DNA from: Clostridia bacterium
GTDB taxonomy: Bacteria; Bacillota; Clostridia; UMGS1840; HGM11507
Direction: 5' to 3'
NCBI GenBank assembly: GCA_017554615.1
Contig: JAFZHY010000022.1
Location: forward strand, 1-64,000
Length of the DNA stretch: 64,000 bases
Made by a program: the position numbers and the translations under genes. The notes under the pieces are model-generated. The model saw only the letters and a list, made by a program, of their open reading frames with translations, was not told where the DNA came from and did not search any database. Position 1 is the first letter of the stretch. Every line of letters begins with the position of its first letter. This document shows positions 35,214 through 44,576 of the stretch, piece by piece.

Positions 35214-35840
35214 ATGTGGGAATATCAGAAAAAATTACAATTTCCGATAAATATTAAAAATCCGGACCCTAAACTTGCAGCCTTTATAGTAAGCCAGTAT
35301 GGTGGTCCTGATGGCGAATTAGGAGCATCTATGAGATATCTGTCTCAAAGATATTCAATGAAAGATGATATGGCAAAAGGTCTTCTTACCGATATCGGTA
35401 CTGAAGAACTTGCTCACTTGGAAATGGTAGGAACCATTGTCCATCAACTAACAAAAAATGCAACTACAACTCAGATTGAAAACAGCCCAATGGCTGCATA
35501 TTATATCGACCATACAAAAGGCGTGTATCCTGCTGCTGCATCTGGAAATCCTTGGAAAGCAGAATATATAGGTGTTAAAGGCGACCCTATCGCCGATTTA
35601 GTGGAAGACTTAGCAGCAGAACAAAAAGCAAGAGTAACTTATGATAATATCTTAAAAATGTGTGATAATCCTGATGTTACAAGAGTAATCAGATTCTTAA
35701 GAGAAAGGGAAGTAGTCCACTTCCAGAGATTCGGTGAATGTCTTGATAAAATTCAGGAAAAAATCAAATCCAAAAAAATTATCGGCTGTGGTATGATGAA
35801 TGCAAATGAGTGCAAACCAAATTGTAACGATTTATGCTAA
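35214..35840 (+). CDS. cotJC: CotJC, manganese-catalase-family spore coat protein
   Basis: The 208-residue protein has the ferritin-like four-helix di-manganese fold: E in the GELGASMRYLSQRY helix, EELAHLEMVG near residue 64, EDLAAEQKARVTYD near residue 138 and EREVVHFQRFGE near residue 163 supply the metal ligands. Its cysteine-rich tail (CGMMNANECKPNCNDLC) is unusual and may cross-link in the coat. Such coat catalases may destroy peroxide or only serve structurally. Confidence 0.93.
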   Translation: MWEYQKKLQFPINIKNPDPKLAAFIVSQYGGPDGELGASMRYLSQRYSMKDDMAKGLLTDIGTEELAHLEMVGTIVHQLTKNATTTQIENSPMAAYYIDHTKGVYPAAASGNPWKAEYIGVKGDPIADLVEDLAAEQKARVTYDNILKMCDNPDVTRVIRFLREREVVHFQRFGECLDKIQEKIKSKKIIGCGMMNANECKPNCNDLC

Positions 35841-35860
35841 ATAAAGTCTTTTAAATTTTT

Positions 35861-35898
35861 AAAACCCCGAAACATGTCTTTGTTTCGGGGTTTAATTT
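35861..35898. terminator. Bidirectional intrinsic terminator between cotJC and the AraC gene
   Basis: AAACCCCGAAACA at 35862-35874 pairs with TGTTTCGGGGTTT at 35881-35893, with A/T-rich flanks on both sides. Confidence 0.88.
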
Positions 35899-36706
35899 AA
35901 ACAATATCTTTTGTCTTATTTTCATCTCTCCATTTTTTAGGAGATTCTCCAATATGTTTCTTAAAGAGTTTTGTGAAATATGTATATTCGTTAAATCCGC
36001 ATCTTTTGGAAATTTCTTCAACCGACAAGTTAGTGGTGGAAAGAAGATTTTTCGATTTTTTCAGTCTTAAATCGGTAATATAAGTAATCGGTGTAACCCC
36101 GTAAAACTGTTTGAAAATTCTTCTAAAATGTGTGTCAGTAATTCCTGACTGGTCTGCAATAACCTTTAAGGAAATCTCAGGGTCGCTGTAATTAACATCA
36201 ATATATTCAACCGATTTTCTTATCGAATAGCAAATCTTGTTAAAAAAGTTTTTCGTGTAATTTTCTTCGCTTATCTTTGCAATTATATCGTATAGAATTT
36301 CTCTTATTTTAACCTTGTACCCGTATGGCTCAACAATGCTTAAATTATATGCAGCCTTGTACTTGTCAATAAAGTAGTCTGTGTTCTCTGTCTCAAAGCA
36401 TAAAGGAAATGGGAAAGAGTTATCGTCATTTTCAGTTTCATAGTCAAATAAAATAGAATAATATGAAAAATTACCGAAAACTTTGATAGAATATATCTTG
36501 TTCTTTGGTAAAATCAATATCTGATTTTTCGACACAATAAAAGTCTTGCCATCACAGGTAACAGTCATCTGACCGGATGTAACAAAATCAAGACGCGCAA
36601 AATTATTTGAAGTACTTTTGTTAGACCAATCTTGAAAACCTGTGTATGAAGGTTTGTAAACTTCAATATATTTGCCCACAATAATATCATAGTAGTTTTC
36701 TTTCAT
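35897..36706 (-). CDS. AraC-family transcriptional regulator
   Basis: The 269-residue regulator has an N-terminal cupin-like sensing domain (about 15-110) and two helix-turn-helix motifs in the last 100 residues: LKVIADQSGITDTHFRRIFK followed by GVTPITYITDLRLKKS, and VEEISKRCGFNEYTYFTKLF with the typical P-x-x-W end (ESPKKWRD). The ATG at 36706 was taken because it follows GAGGTGG; an upstream in-frame start would read through the promoter. It diverges from the GH3 gene, whose promoter overlaps a 16-bp palindrome, so it probably controls that locus in response to a sugar (inference). Confidence 0.9.
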   Translation of the reverse strand: MKENYYDIIVGKYIEVYKPSYTGFQDWSNKSTSNNFARLDFVTSGQMTVTCDGKTFIVSKNQILILPKNKIYSIKVFGNFSYYSILFDYETENDDNSFPFPLCFETENTDYFIDKYKAAYNLSIVEPYGYKVKIREILYDIIAKISEENYTKNFFNKICYSIRKSVEYIDVNYSDPEISLKVIADQSGITDTHFRRIFKQFYGVTPITYITDLRLKKSKNLLSTTNLSVEEISKRCGFNEYTYFTKLFKKHIGESPKKWRDENKTKDIV

Positions 36707-36730
36707 AAAATCCACCTCAAATCTTATATT

Positions 36731-36760
36731 ATTATATAATATACCACCCCCAAAAGTCAA
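36731..36760 (-). promoter_or_regulatory. Sigma-A type promoter for the AraC gene
   Basis: On the minus strand TTGACT (plus 36755-36760) and TATAAT (plus 36731-36736) are separated by 18 bases. Confidence 0.65.
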
Positions 36761-36824
36761 CTTGAAATTTGCCAACCAGATGTTCGTAAAGTTCATATTG
36801 TTTCTAAATTTTTATGCCTATGGA

Positions 36825-36853
36825 ATACCATATATGGTATGATGTATTATAAC
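36825..36853 (+). promoter_or_regulatory. Promoter of the GH3 gene with a 16-bp palindrome at the -35 position
   Basis: ATACCATATATGGTAT at 36825-36840 is a perfect palindrome. TATAAC at 36848-36853 fits a -10 box, but the -35 position falls inside the palindrome and does not resemble TTGACA. This is the arrangement expected for an activator-dependent promoter; the divergent AraC protein is the candidate activator. Confidence 0.6.
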
Positions 36854-36876
36854 TAAGAATGGAGTAGTGGTCATTT

Positions 36877-38442
36877 ATGTTTCTAAACCTTGACGAACTT
36901 ACTCTCGAGCAGAAGATAGGTCAGCTTATCTGTGCGCGAGGTTTTTGTAATGATAAAGATAAAGAATTTATATTAGATATGGTTAAGAAAAGAGCAGTTG
37001 GCGGAATTCAGATGTCTTTTCATGGAGACTATAAAGAATTTGTCCATAAAGTGATTGAAACTGCCGACTATCCGATTCTTGTCTGCGCCGATATGGAAAA
37101 CGGTTATCCTGCAGGTAAATTCAAGTTTCCTTATCCGATGGGAATAGCATCATCAGGGGATTTTGATTTTGCCTATAACTTAGGCAGGGTTACAGCCATA
37201 GAAGCAAAGAAAGACGGTGTCAACGTTGCATGGGGCCCTGTACTGGATATGGCAGTTAAAGGCGCTGTTTGTAAAATAGGCAGATGTTTCGGGGATGACC
37301 CTGAGTATGTTGCAAAATTTGCAGGTGCAATGATTAAAGGCTTTCAGGACGAAGGGATGATTGTTACTGCTAAACATTTCCCTGACGGAAGCGATGTTAA
37401 GTGTGATACTCATATGCAGATAGGAGCATCGCAGTATACCGAAGAAGAACTTATTGAAAAAGATATTAAACCTTATATAGAAATTATGAAGAATATGGAC
37501 TTGTCAGGAATAATGACAATTCATAAGATTTTTGAAAAGATAGACCCTGACTATCCTGCCACATTATCGCCTAAGGTTTTGGGAATTATAAGAAACCTTG
37601 GCTTTGACGGAATCATAATGTCAGACTCTTTGGCAATGATGGCAATAGTTCAGAATTATGGTGAAGATAAATGTTTAGGTCTCTCAATTAAAGCAGGATG
37701 CGATATGGTGCTTCCTAACTATCGTCTTACATATAAAGAAAGTTTCGATTATCTGATGCAGGCATATGAAGACGGAGTGATTACAGATGAAAGGCTTAAC
37801 GAAGCAGTAAGAAGAGTACTTGAAGCACAGGTTAAAGCATCTAAACCTGCATCTTTATCAGAAGTTCCTAAAGAACTTGAAAATATCGTTGAAGAAGCAA
37901 AGAAAAAAAGTATTATATTTATAGGTAACGAAGATGGTGTTACCTCTAAGATAGATGAAAATAGTAAGAAACTGTTTGTTATGTTCCACGAAAATTCCTA
38001 TCAGGATGTCGGAATAAGCCGTGAACTTCAGGATGGTTATCTGTATTCTAAAGAAAATGTTTTAAAGAAGAAAGAAAAATTCTTGGAAGCATTCCCTGGT
38101 TCGGAAGTAGTTTTAATAAACGAATTTCCAAACCAGAGTGAAATTGAAAAAGTCTGCAACCTTATATCAAAAGCAGACGAAACAGTTTTCTACATATTCT
38201 GTAAAACAACAAGTTACTTAGGAAGTGACTCGATTACACAAAGAGCAGAAAGTTTAATTAAAGCAAACCTTGATAAAGCATCTGCCATTATCCACGTCGG
38301 CAATCCTTATGAGCTTGAAAAATATAAAGGCGCAAAAAGAATAATAACCACAACTTACGGTACAGATTGTGATGAATATATTATTAAAGCGTTAAAGGGA
38401 ATTTTTACACCTTGCGGTAAACTAACCGTAGATGTATTATAA
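36877..38442 (+). CDS. Glycoside hydrolase family 3 protein (NagZ-like)
   Basis: The 521-residue enzyme has the GH3 TIM-barrel: LTLEQKIGQLI start, the AKHFPDGSDV segment, a D177-T-H179 dyad as in beta-N-acetylhexosaminidases of the NagZ type, and the nucleophile D250 in MSDSLAM. The usual KHFPGHG is KHFPDGS here. A second alpha/beta domain follows from about residue 335. No signal peptide is present, so it acts inside the cell on imported sugars. It starts the plus-strand carbohydrate locus downstream of the AraC gene. Substrate is not determined. Confidence 0.87.
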   Translation: MFLNLDELTLEQKIGQLICARGFCNDKDKEFILDMVKKRAVGGIQMSFHGDYKEFVHKVIETADYPILVCADMENGYPAGKFKFPYPMGIASSGDFDFAYNLGRVTAIEAKKDGVNVAWGPVLDMAVKGAVCKIGRCFGDDPEYVAKFAGAMIKGFQDEGMIVTAKHFPDGSDVKCDTHMQIGASQYTEEELIEKDIKPYIEIMKNMDLSGIMTIHKIFEKIDPDYPATLSPKVLGIIRNLGFDGIIMSDSLAMMAIVQNYGEDKCLGLSIKAGCDMVLPNYRLTYKESFDYLMQAYEDGVITDERLNEAVRRVLEAQVKASKPASLSEVPKELENIVEEAKKKSIIFIGNEDGVTSKIDENSKKLFVMFHENSYQDVGISRELQDGYLYSKENVLKKKEKFLEAFPGSEVVLINEFPNQSEIEKVCNLISKADETVFYIFCKTTSYLGSDSITQRAESLIKANLDKASAIIHVGNPYELEKYKGAKRIITTTYGTDCDEYIIKALKGIFTPCGKLTVDVL

Positions 38443-38496
38443 AAATGTTAACATTATTAGTCATTATAAAGTATTAAAACAGAAGGAGAGATTAAA

Positions 38497-41400
38497 ATGA
38501 AAAAATGGCTATCAATTTTATTAGCAGTTACATTTATTCTCAGCATGGTTCAGCTGCCTGCTATGGCTGCCGGTTCTGCTGATATTTTAGATGTATCTGT
38601 TGAAGGAGGGACAGTAATACCTTCTTTTAGATCAGACGTTTATAACTATTGGGTTGGTATTTCGCCAAATGCGTCAATACCTGATGTAGTATATGAACTC
38701 GCAAATGGAAATGCGGATGTTACAGTAGAAAAAGCTTCCGACTTTAATGAAACAACAACCATTACCGTTGTAAATGGCGGAGAACCAAAAGTTTATTCCT
38801 TTAAATTCGTTGCAAAACACGAAAAGCAGGGAATGGAAACAAGTTATATATTAGACTCTGCAACATTGAATGACGGTGTAAATAATGCTATGGGTTATAT
38901 GGAGTTTGTTACTGCAGCTAGTAATGACCAAGCTTCTAAATACTCAAGAATTGGTTTTAATGGAATGAACACAAGAGATCAGCATTATTTCACAATTCTA
39001 AGATTTGACTTCAGAGGTCTGGACTATAATATATTTGAAGACTTTCAGTTAACTGTTTATGAACATACAGCTAATGCAGAAGGAACAGGATATATTTCTG
39101 TTTTTGCAGCTTATGAAGCACCATATAATGATAGTTGGCAAGGTTGGAAAGGTTGGGAATATTTTAAAGAACAATATCAGCCTGGTGATATACAACCAAA
39201 CGCATGGTATACAAACTTAGTTGATACAGGCAGATTGATTTTTGATAAAACATATCAGGCTCCCGTGGCTCCATCAGCAGCAGCGTCAAATATTGTGTTG
39301 GATGTTACAGAACCAGTTAGAAATATGCTTGTTAATGGCCGTGAACAATTTACTTTAGCAGTATATATGCCAAAGAGTGAAAACCAACACTTTGTTACTA
39401 ACTTTATTGCTCGTTTACAGCCTACAACTTCTAATACATATATTTCATATGCAACAAACACAAAAGATACCGATGCTAAATTAAAAGATGTTTCAGTTAC
39501 AAACGGTGCTCTTGATAAATTATTTAACCCTGATGAAACATCATATAAAATCGGTGTTGAAGAAGGAGAAGTTCCTGAAATTAGTTATGTAAGAAGCAGT
39601 GGTCATTCAACTGTTGAATATATTCCTGCAGAAGGAATTGGAGATACTGCAATACTTAGAGTTACTGCAGAAGATTCAAAAGTTCGTCCAATTGAATATA
39701 CATTTGAACTTGTTTCACTAGAAGATGCAGGTATTACAGAAAACGGGAAACTTACAGCAGGGGAATTCAAATATAGCAATAAAAAACTTAATGCAAGTGA
39801 AACTCTTGAAATAAGTGCAATCTTAGCTAATAATAACACCTCTGAAAAGAATGCAACAATAGTTTCAACTGTTAAAAAAGATAATGAACTTACATTCGCA
39901 AAAATCACAACTGAAGCAATCGGCAGCGGTGTTAAAAAGATTTATGATAGCGTAGAAACACCAGCAAATATTTCCGATGCTAAAGTTGAAGCATATCTTT
40001 TTGATACAGATGCAGAAAAATTGTTAACAGACAAAATATCTCTTTCAAATATAACTGATGACAAAACACTTGTTGATTCAGCAAAAGAAATCACATACGA
40101 TATTTTAGATGACGATGGTAATGTTAAATTCTATGGTAAGGCAAAAGCAAATGCTTCTTATCCATTCTTTGTAACAAAACCTGGCACAGATTATGCCGAT
40201 TTGGCAGAAGGCGATATGACAGATATCCTTGCAGCATTCGATGTTGTTAAAACAAATGCAAACGGTATCTGGAAATCAGATGTTAAAATTGATACAAATA
40301 ATGATACAGCATATAAAGCATATATCGTATTAGACGATGAAATTAAATCAGTTGATTGTCTATATGCAGATACTGATGCAAAAAATGCTTCAGCATCCGA
40401 AATTTTAGATATACTTAATTCTGATTTAGATGAAGATGCTAAAATTGAAAGCGTTATAGATTCAATATCTTATGATGTTTTAGGTTTAGATAGTAGTGTT
40501 TATTCTTATCTTTCTGAAGAAGATGTTATAGAATCATTCTACGATATTATAACTGAAGAAGACTTAGACGATGCTGATTATGAAGATATTATTTTAGCAT
40601 TTGAAAAAGCAGTTTTAGTTAACACATTAAACGAAGGTGCTGAGCTTTCTGCAGGATACATTATTGAAAAATTTGGATTCTCAGAATTAGAAGATTTATA
40701 TTCTAAGCTTACAAACCAGCGTAAAGCAAAATTTGATGCTTCTTTAATCAATAAGGATGTTACATTTAGTAAACTTCCTGAATTAATTAAAACAAATATC
40801 ATATTAGACTTAATATCATATCCTGAAAACGTTTCCGTTTCTAAAAATGTTATCGAAGATTTCGGCGAAGATATAGGACTTGATATTGAAGAATATGAAG
40901 ATTTGAAAAACAAATCAACATTTGTTCAGAAACTTGTTGACCAGGGCCCTTACCAAACAGTAAGCGCACTTAAAACTAAGTTTGATAAACTTATAAAAGA
41001 TGCTAACAAACCACAAGGCGGTGGCGGCGGTATAGTTGTTTCTGGAAACGACGGTTTTTTAGGCGCTATCGTAGGTGGAAAAGGTTCTTCATCAGATTAT
41101 TATGTTGATGTTATTGTTGAACAATCTAAAGTTCAGGTGTTTGGCGATGTTGCTAAAGATTCATGGACATATGAACCTACTAAATACTTAAACGAAAAAG
41201 GTATCTTAACAGGTACTGGAAATGGTAACTTTGAACCTGCTCGTTCAGTTACAAGAGGCGAATTTGTTAAAATCTTATGTCTTGCATTTAATTTAGAGTT
41301 AACAGACGAAGAAATCACATTCAGTGATGTTAACGACTCTATGTGGTACAGCCAGTATGTAAAAGCAGCAGTTAAAGCTGGTGCAGTAAATGGTAAAGGC

Positions 41401-41655
41401 GATGGCACATTTGGTGGCAACGATTCTTTAACAAGAGAAGATATCGCAGTTATAATTGCAAGAGTTTTAAATGCTGATGTTGCAGAAACAGAAGCTTTTG
41501 GCGATGATGCTGAAATTTCAGATTATGCAAAAGATGCTGTATATACATTAAAAGATATGGGCGTATTATCCGGTACAGGCAACGGCAACTTTGAACCAAA
41601 AAGAGCAGTTACCCGTGGAGAATGTGCAAAAATAGTTTACGAACTAATCAAATAG
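38497..41655 (+). CDS. Secreted S-layer-anchored protein with carbohydrate-binding-like and cadherin-like domains
   Basis: The 1,052-residue protein has a clear signal peptide ending near MAAG (about residue 25). A cadherin-like beta-sandwich (FRSDVYNYWVGI) follows, then a DNRLRE/CBM96-like module from about residue 115 to 320 (with LRFDFRGLDYN and LDVTEPVRNMLVNG). A second cadherin-like domain and a long acidic region come next. Three SLH repeats close the protein (about 880-1052; GNGNFEPARSVTRGEF and GDGTFGGNDSLTRED among them). A glycine-rich linker (PQGGGGG) precedes the SLH part. It likely tethers glycan-binding modules to the wall. AAGGAG precedes the ATG. Confidence 0.82.
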   Translation: MKKWLSILLAVTFILSMVQLPAMAAGSADILDVSVEGGTVIPSFRSDVYNYWVGISPNASIPDVVYELANGNADVTVEKASDFNETTTITVVNGGEPKVYSFKFVAKHEKQGMETSYILDSATLNDGVNNAMGYMEFVTAASNDQASKYSRIGFNGMNTRDQHYFTILRFDFRGLDYNIFEDFQLTVYEHTANAEGTGYISVFAAYEAPYNDSWQGWKGWEYFKEQYQPGDIQPNAWYTNLVDTGRLIFDKTYQAPVAPSAAASNIVLDVTEPVRNMLVNGREQFTLAVYMPKSENQHFVTNFIARLQPTTSNTYISYATNTKDTDAKLKDVSVTNGALDKLFNPDETSYKIGVEEGEVPEISYVRSSGHSTVEYIPAEGIGDTAILRVTAEDSKVRPIEYTFELVSLEDAGITENGKLTAGEFKYSNKKLNASETLEISAILANNNTSEKNATIVSTVKKDNELTFAKITTEAIGSGVKKIYDSVETPANISDAKVEAYLFDTDAEKLLTDKISLSNITDDKTLVDSAKEITYDILDDDGNVKFYGKAKANASYPFFVTKPGTDYADLAEGDMTDILAAFDVVKTNANGIWKSDVKIDTNNDTAYKAYIVLDDEIKSVDCLYADTDAKNASASEILDILNSDLDEDAKIESVIDSISYDVLGLDSSVYSYLSEEDVIESFYDIITEEDLDDADYEDIILAFEKAVLVNTLNEGAELSAGYIIEKFGFSELEDLYSKLTNQRKAKFDASLINKDVTFSKLPELIKTNIILDLISYPENVSVSKNVIEDFGEDIGLDIEEYEDLKNKSTFVQKLVDQGPYQTVSALKTKFDKLIKDANKPQGGGGGIVVSGNDGFLGAIVGGKGSSSDYYVDVIVEQSKVQVFGDVAKDSWTYEPTKYLNEKGILTGTGNGNFEPARSVTRGEFVKILCLAFNLELTDEEITFSDVNDSMWYSQYVKAAVKAGAVNGKGDGTFGGNDSLTREDIAVIIARVLNADVAETEAFGDDAEISDYAKDAVYTLKDMGVLSGTGNGNFEPKRAVTRGECAKIVYELIK

Positions 41656-41671
41656 TAAAGGAGTTGAAAGT

Positions 41672-44563
41672 ATGAAAAAAATATTATCTTTAATTTTAAG
41701 TTTAACAATTTTATTAAGTAGCTTTTCATTTACTTTTGCCTTTGCTGCAGATGTTTATGAAAAACCATCTAACTATGATGAAATGGCAGGAATTATTACT
41801 GCACTTAATATTGCAGATGCAAACTTTGTAAATCTTAACAGAAACATTACAAGAGGCGAATTTACAAAACTTGTTGTAAACGCTTCAGGACTTGCAGAAT
41901 ATGTAACAGCAAATGTTTTGGTTCCTCCATTCAGCGATGTTGCAGTTGATAATGAATATGCTGCATATATCGAATTTGCAAAAAGCAAAAGACTTGCTTT
42001 CGGTTATTCTGATGGTACATTTAAACCAGACGAAAGCATTACATTAACAGAAGCAATTGTTTATTTAACAAGACTGCTTGGTTATCAGAGTGTTGCAGAA
42101 GCAAATGGCGGATATCCAGGTGGATATCAGACACTTGCATACACAATCGACCTTATGAAGAGCATTAAAGTATCTTTAGACAGTTATGTTGATGTAAGTT
42201 GTGCTATAAACCTTATTTACAATGCATTAAATGCTAATGTGCTTATGGTTGATAGTTTATCATCTGATAGTTATAAAATATCAACAGGTAATACTTTAAT
42301 GTATGAAAACTTTAAAGTTCTTAAAGCAGAAGGTATAGTTGAAGGGGTTGACATAACAAACCTTGTTGGTCCTAACGATGTTGAACCTTATCACATCAAG
42401 GTTAACGATGCGCTAATCGATGTTGGCACTCTTTCTCCTAACTCATTCTTAGGTTACAATGTAAGTGCTTATTATAAAGTAACAGAAGATGTAAATGTTT
42501 TAATATACATCTGTGAAGCAAAAGGCGAAAACAATGTTGTTACAATTGATATTAATGATGTTGCAGATATTTCCGATTACACAGTATATAAAGCAGATGA
42601 TAGTGGAAAACAGAAATTATATAAATATATGCGTGGTGCATCTATTATATATAATGGAGCAGCAACAGATGCAAACTTTAATATTTCAATCTTCAACGAC
42701 GAAGACGGCGAACAACTTCAGGGAGAACTAAGACTTCTTGATAATAATAGCGACGGAGTATATGATGTAATATTTGTTGATGCCTATGAAGAATATATTG
42801 TTGGTAAAATTGACAGAACCAACAATATCCTTTACGATGCAAATGACTTTTCTAGAAATATTGTACTTGATGTAGAAGTTGATGATCCATATACAATCAT
42901 TTATAATATGGAAGGCGAAGAAATAAATATTGGTAAATTAAAAACAGATGGCAGCGTTGTTGTTTACAAATCAAAAGATGCTTATCAGGGCTATATAAAA
43001 GCATATTTCAGTGAAGAAAAAGTTACAGGTACATTTTCATCTTTTGGAGAAAATGATAAAAATAAAGATATTTGTATAATTGGTGATACTGAATACGAAT
43101 TATCTACATATGCAGAAGATATGAAATATGATGAAATATATCTTGGCAAAAATGTTGAAGTTCTTTTAAACGCTTTAGGGCAGATAGTTTCTATCAAAGA
43201 TGCTGACCAGTCAGGTGAAAAATGGGGTCTTCTTCGTGCAGTTACATATCATGAAGACGAAGCTGATGAATATATATTCCACATCATGAATGAATCAGGC
43301 GTTTTAGAAGAATTCCCTGCTGCAAAAAATATTACATTAGACGGTAACACTGAAAAAATTAAGTCTAATGACAAATTTGCAATGGATAATATGGTGCAAA
43401 CATTAAAAGATGTTGCAGTATCAGTAAATGCTTTTGGATTTACTACTGAAGAAATTGCAGAAAAGATTACTAATAAGAAATTAGACCAGTTAATTAGATA
43501 CAGAACTAATAATGATGCTAAAATCACATATATCGATACTGCTTTTGTAAATGGCGGCGGCCGTGCAACAAGATTAACAGTTAAACAAAATGACTCTGTA
43601 TATTTTGATACATACGCTAAAACTGTAGCCGCTGATATTGCATGGGTTGCAACAGCAGGTTCATCACATATCGGTACAAAATTCTATGGTGATTCTTCTA
43701 CTAAAGCATTCTTATATAACGGAGAAGATTCAGATTTATACGGTGTAGTTCCTATAACATCAATTGCACCATCACTTCGTCAGGTAGAAGGTTATGCATT
43801 CTATTCTGATTTAGACAGTATCTATCCAACTGCATTTATGGCAAAGAACGATGGAGATTCTGACTTTGACCCTACAGTTTCTAATAACTACGGTTTAATT
43901 AAGAAAATTACTACAGCAGTTGACTCTGAAGGTAAACCTGCACGTAAATTCTATATTTCCTGTGCAAATGCAGTAAAAGAATATATTGCTTCTGACCTTT
44001 CACTTGTTGCTATGAACTCTGCCAATATTAAAAACGCAGAAGGCGATTTCCTTGTTTCTGGTGAATTTACATTAGCAAACTTAAAGGTAGGGGATATAAT
44101 AACATTCTCAGCTGACTTTATAAGCGGAAACATTTCAAAATTTGAATTAGTTCTTCGTGATATAGAGGGCGAAGGTTACACAACATTTGTACTTACAAAC
44201 CGTATCAAAAACAGTCATCCTGGAGAATTTGGTTTTGTATATGAAGTTCAGAAAGATGGTTTCATTTATGTACCATATACAGCTGATACTTTAGGAGACT
44301 CTTCAATTAGTAATTATATTGAAGGAAAAATTGAAACATTTGCTTATAAAGCAGCAAAATTAGGTATGGGCGCAGTTACAGTATATGAACCATCAGAAAT
44401 AGAAAGCAGAATGGTTCGTCCTGGTTCAACTTCTGATATGTCCGCATATCGTGATTTTAAAGATATAATCGAAGATACTAATGACGAAAGTATTGTAACA
44501 AGAGTATTTATCCACTCATACGGTAATTATAACAGACCTATCGACATATTTATCTTAAAGTAA
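41672..44563 (+). CDS. Large SLH-domain surface protein, unknown function
   Basis: The 963-residue protein starts with a signal peptide (to about residue 27). SLH repeats follow over about 30-190 (RGEFTKLVVNASG, FGYSDGTFKPDESITLTEA), then about 770 residues of beta-rich sequence without a family I recognise. It sits 16 bases after the previous SLH gene and 13 bases before the next, with a strong AAAGGAG site, so the genes are one operon. A structural or substrate-holding surface role is plausible; no catalytic motif was seen. Confidence 0.75.
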   Translation: MKKILSLILSLTILLSSFSFTFAFAADVYEKPSNYDEMAGIITALNIADANFVNLNRNITRGEFTKLVVNASGLAEYVTANVLVPPFSDVAVDNEYAAYIEFAKSKRLAFGYSDGTFKPDESITLTEAIVYLTRLLGYQSVAEANGGYPGGYQTLAYTIDLMKSIKVSLDSYVDVSCAINLIYNALNANVLMVDSLSSDSYKISTGNTLMYENFKVLKAEGIVEGVDITNLVGPNDVEPYHIKVNDALIDVGTLSPNSFLGYNVSAYYKVTEDVNVLIYICEAKGENNVVTIDINDVADISDYTVYKADDSGKQKLYKYMRGASIIYNGAATDANFNISIFNDEDGEQLQGELRLLDNNSDGVYDVIFVDAYEEYIVGKIDRTNNILYDANDFSRNIVLDVEVDDPYTIIYNMEGEEINIGKLKTDGSVVVYKSKDAYQGYIKAYFSEEKVTGTFSSFGENDKNKDICIIGDTEYELSTYAEDMKYDEIYLGKNVEVLLNALGQIVSIKDADQSGEKWGLLRAVTYHEDEADEYIFHIMNESGVLEEFPAAKNITLDGNTEKIKSNDKFAMDNMVQTLKDVAVSVNAFGFTTEEIAEKITNKKLDQLIRYRTNNDAKITYIDTAFVNGGGRATRLTVKQNDSVYFDTYAKTVAADIAWVATAGSSHIGTKFYGDSSTKAFLYNGEDSDLYGVVPITSIAPSLRQVEGYAFYSDLDSIYPTAFMAKNDGDSDFDPTVSNNYGLIKKITTAVDSEGKPARKFYISCANAVKEYIASDLSLVAMNSANIKNAEGDFLVSGEFTLANLKVGDIITFSADFISGNISKFELVLRDIEGEGYTTFVLTNRIKNSHPGEFGFVYEVQKDGFIYVPYTADTLGDSSISNYIEGKIETFAYKAAKLGMGAVTVYEPSEIESRMVRPGSTSDMSAYRDFKDIIEDTNDESIVTRVFIHSYGNYNRPIDIFILK

Positions 44564-44576
44564 AGGAGGAAAAAGA

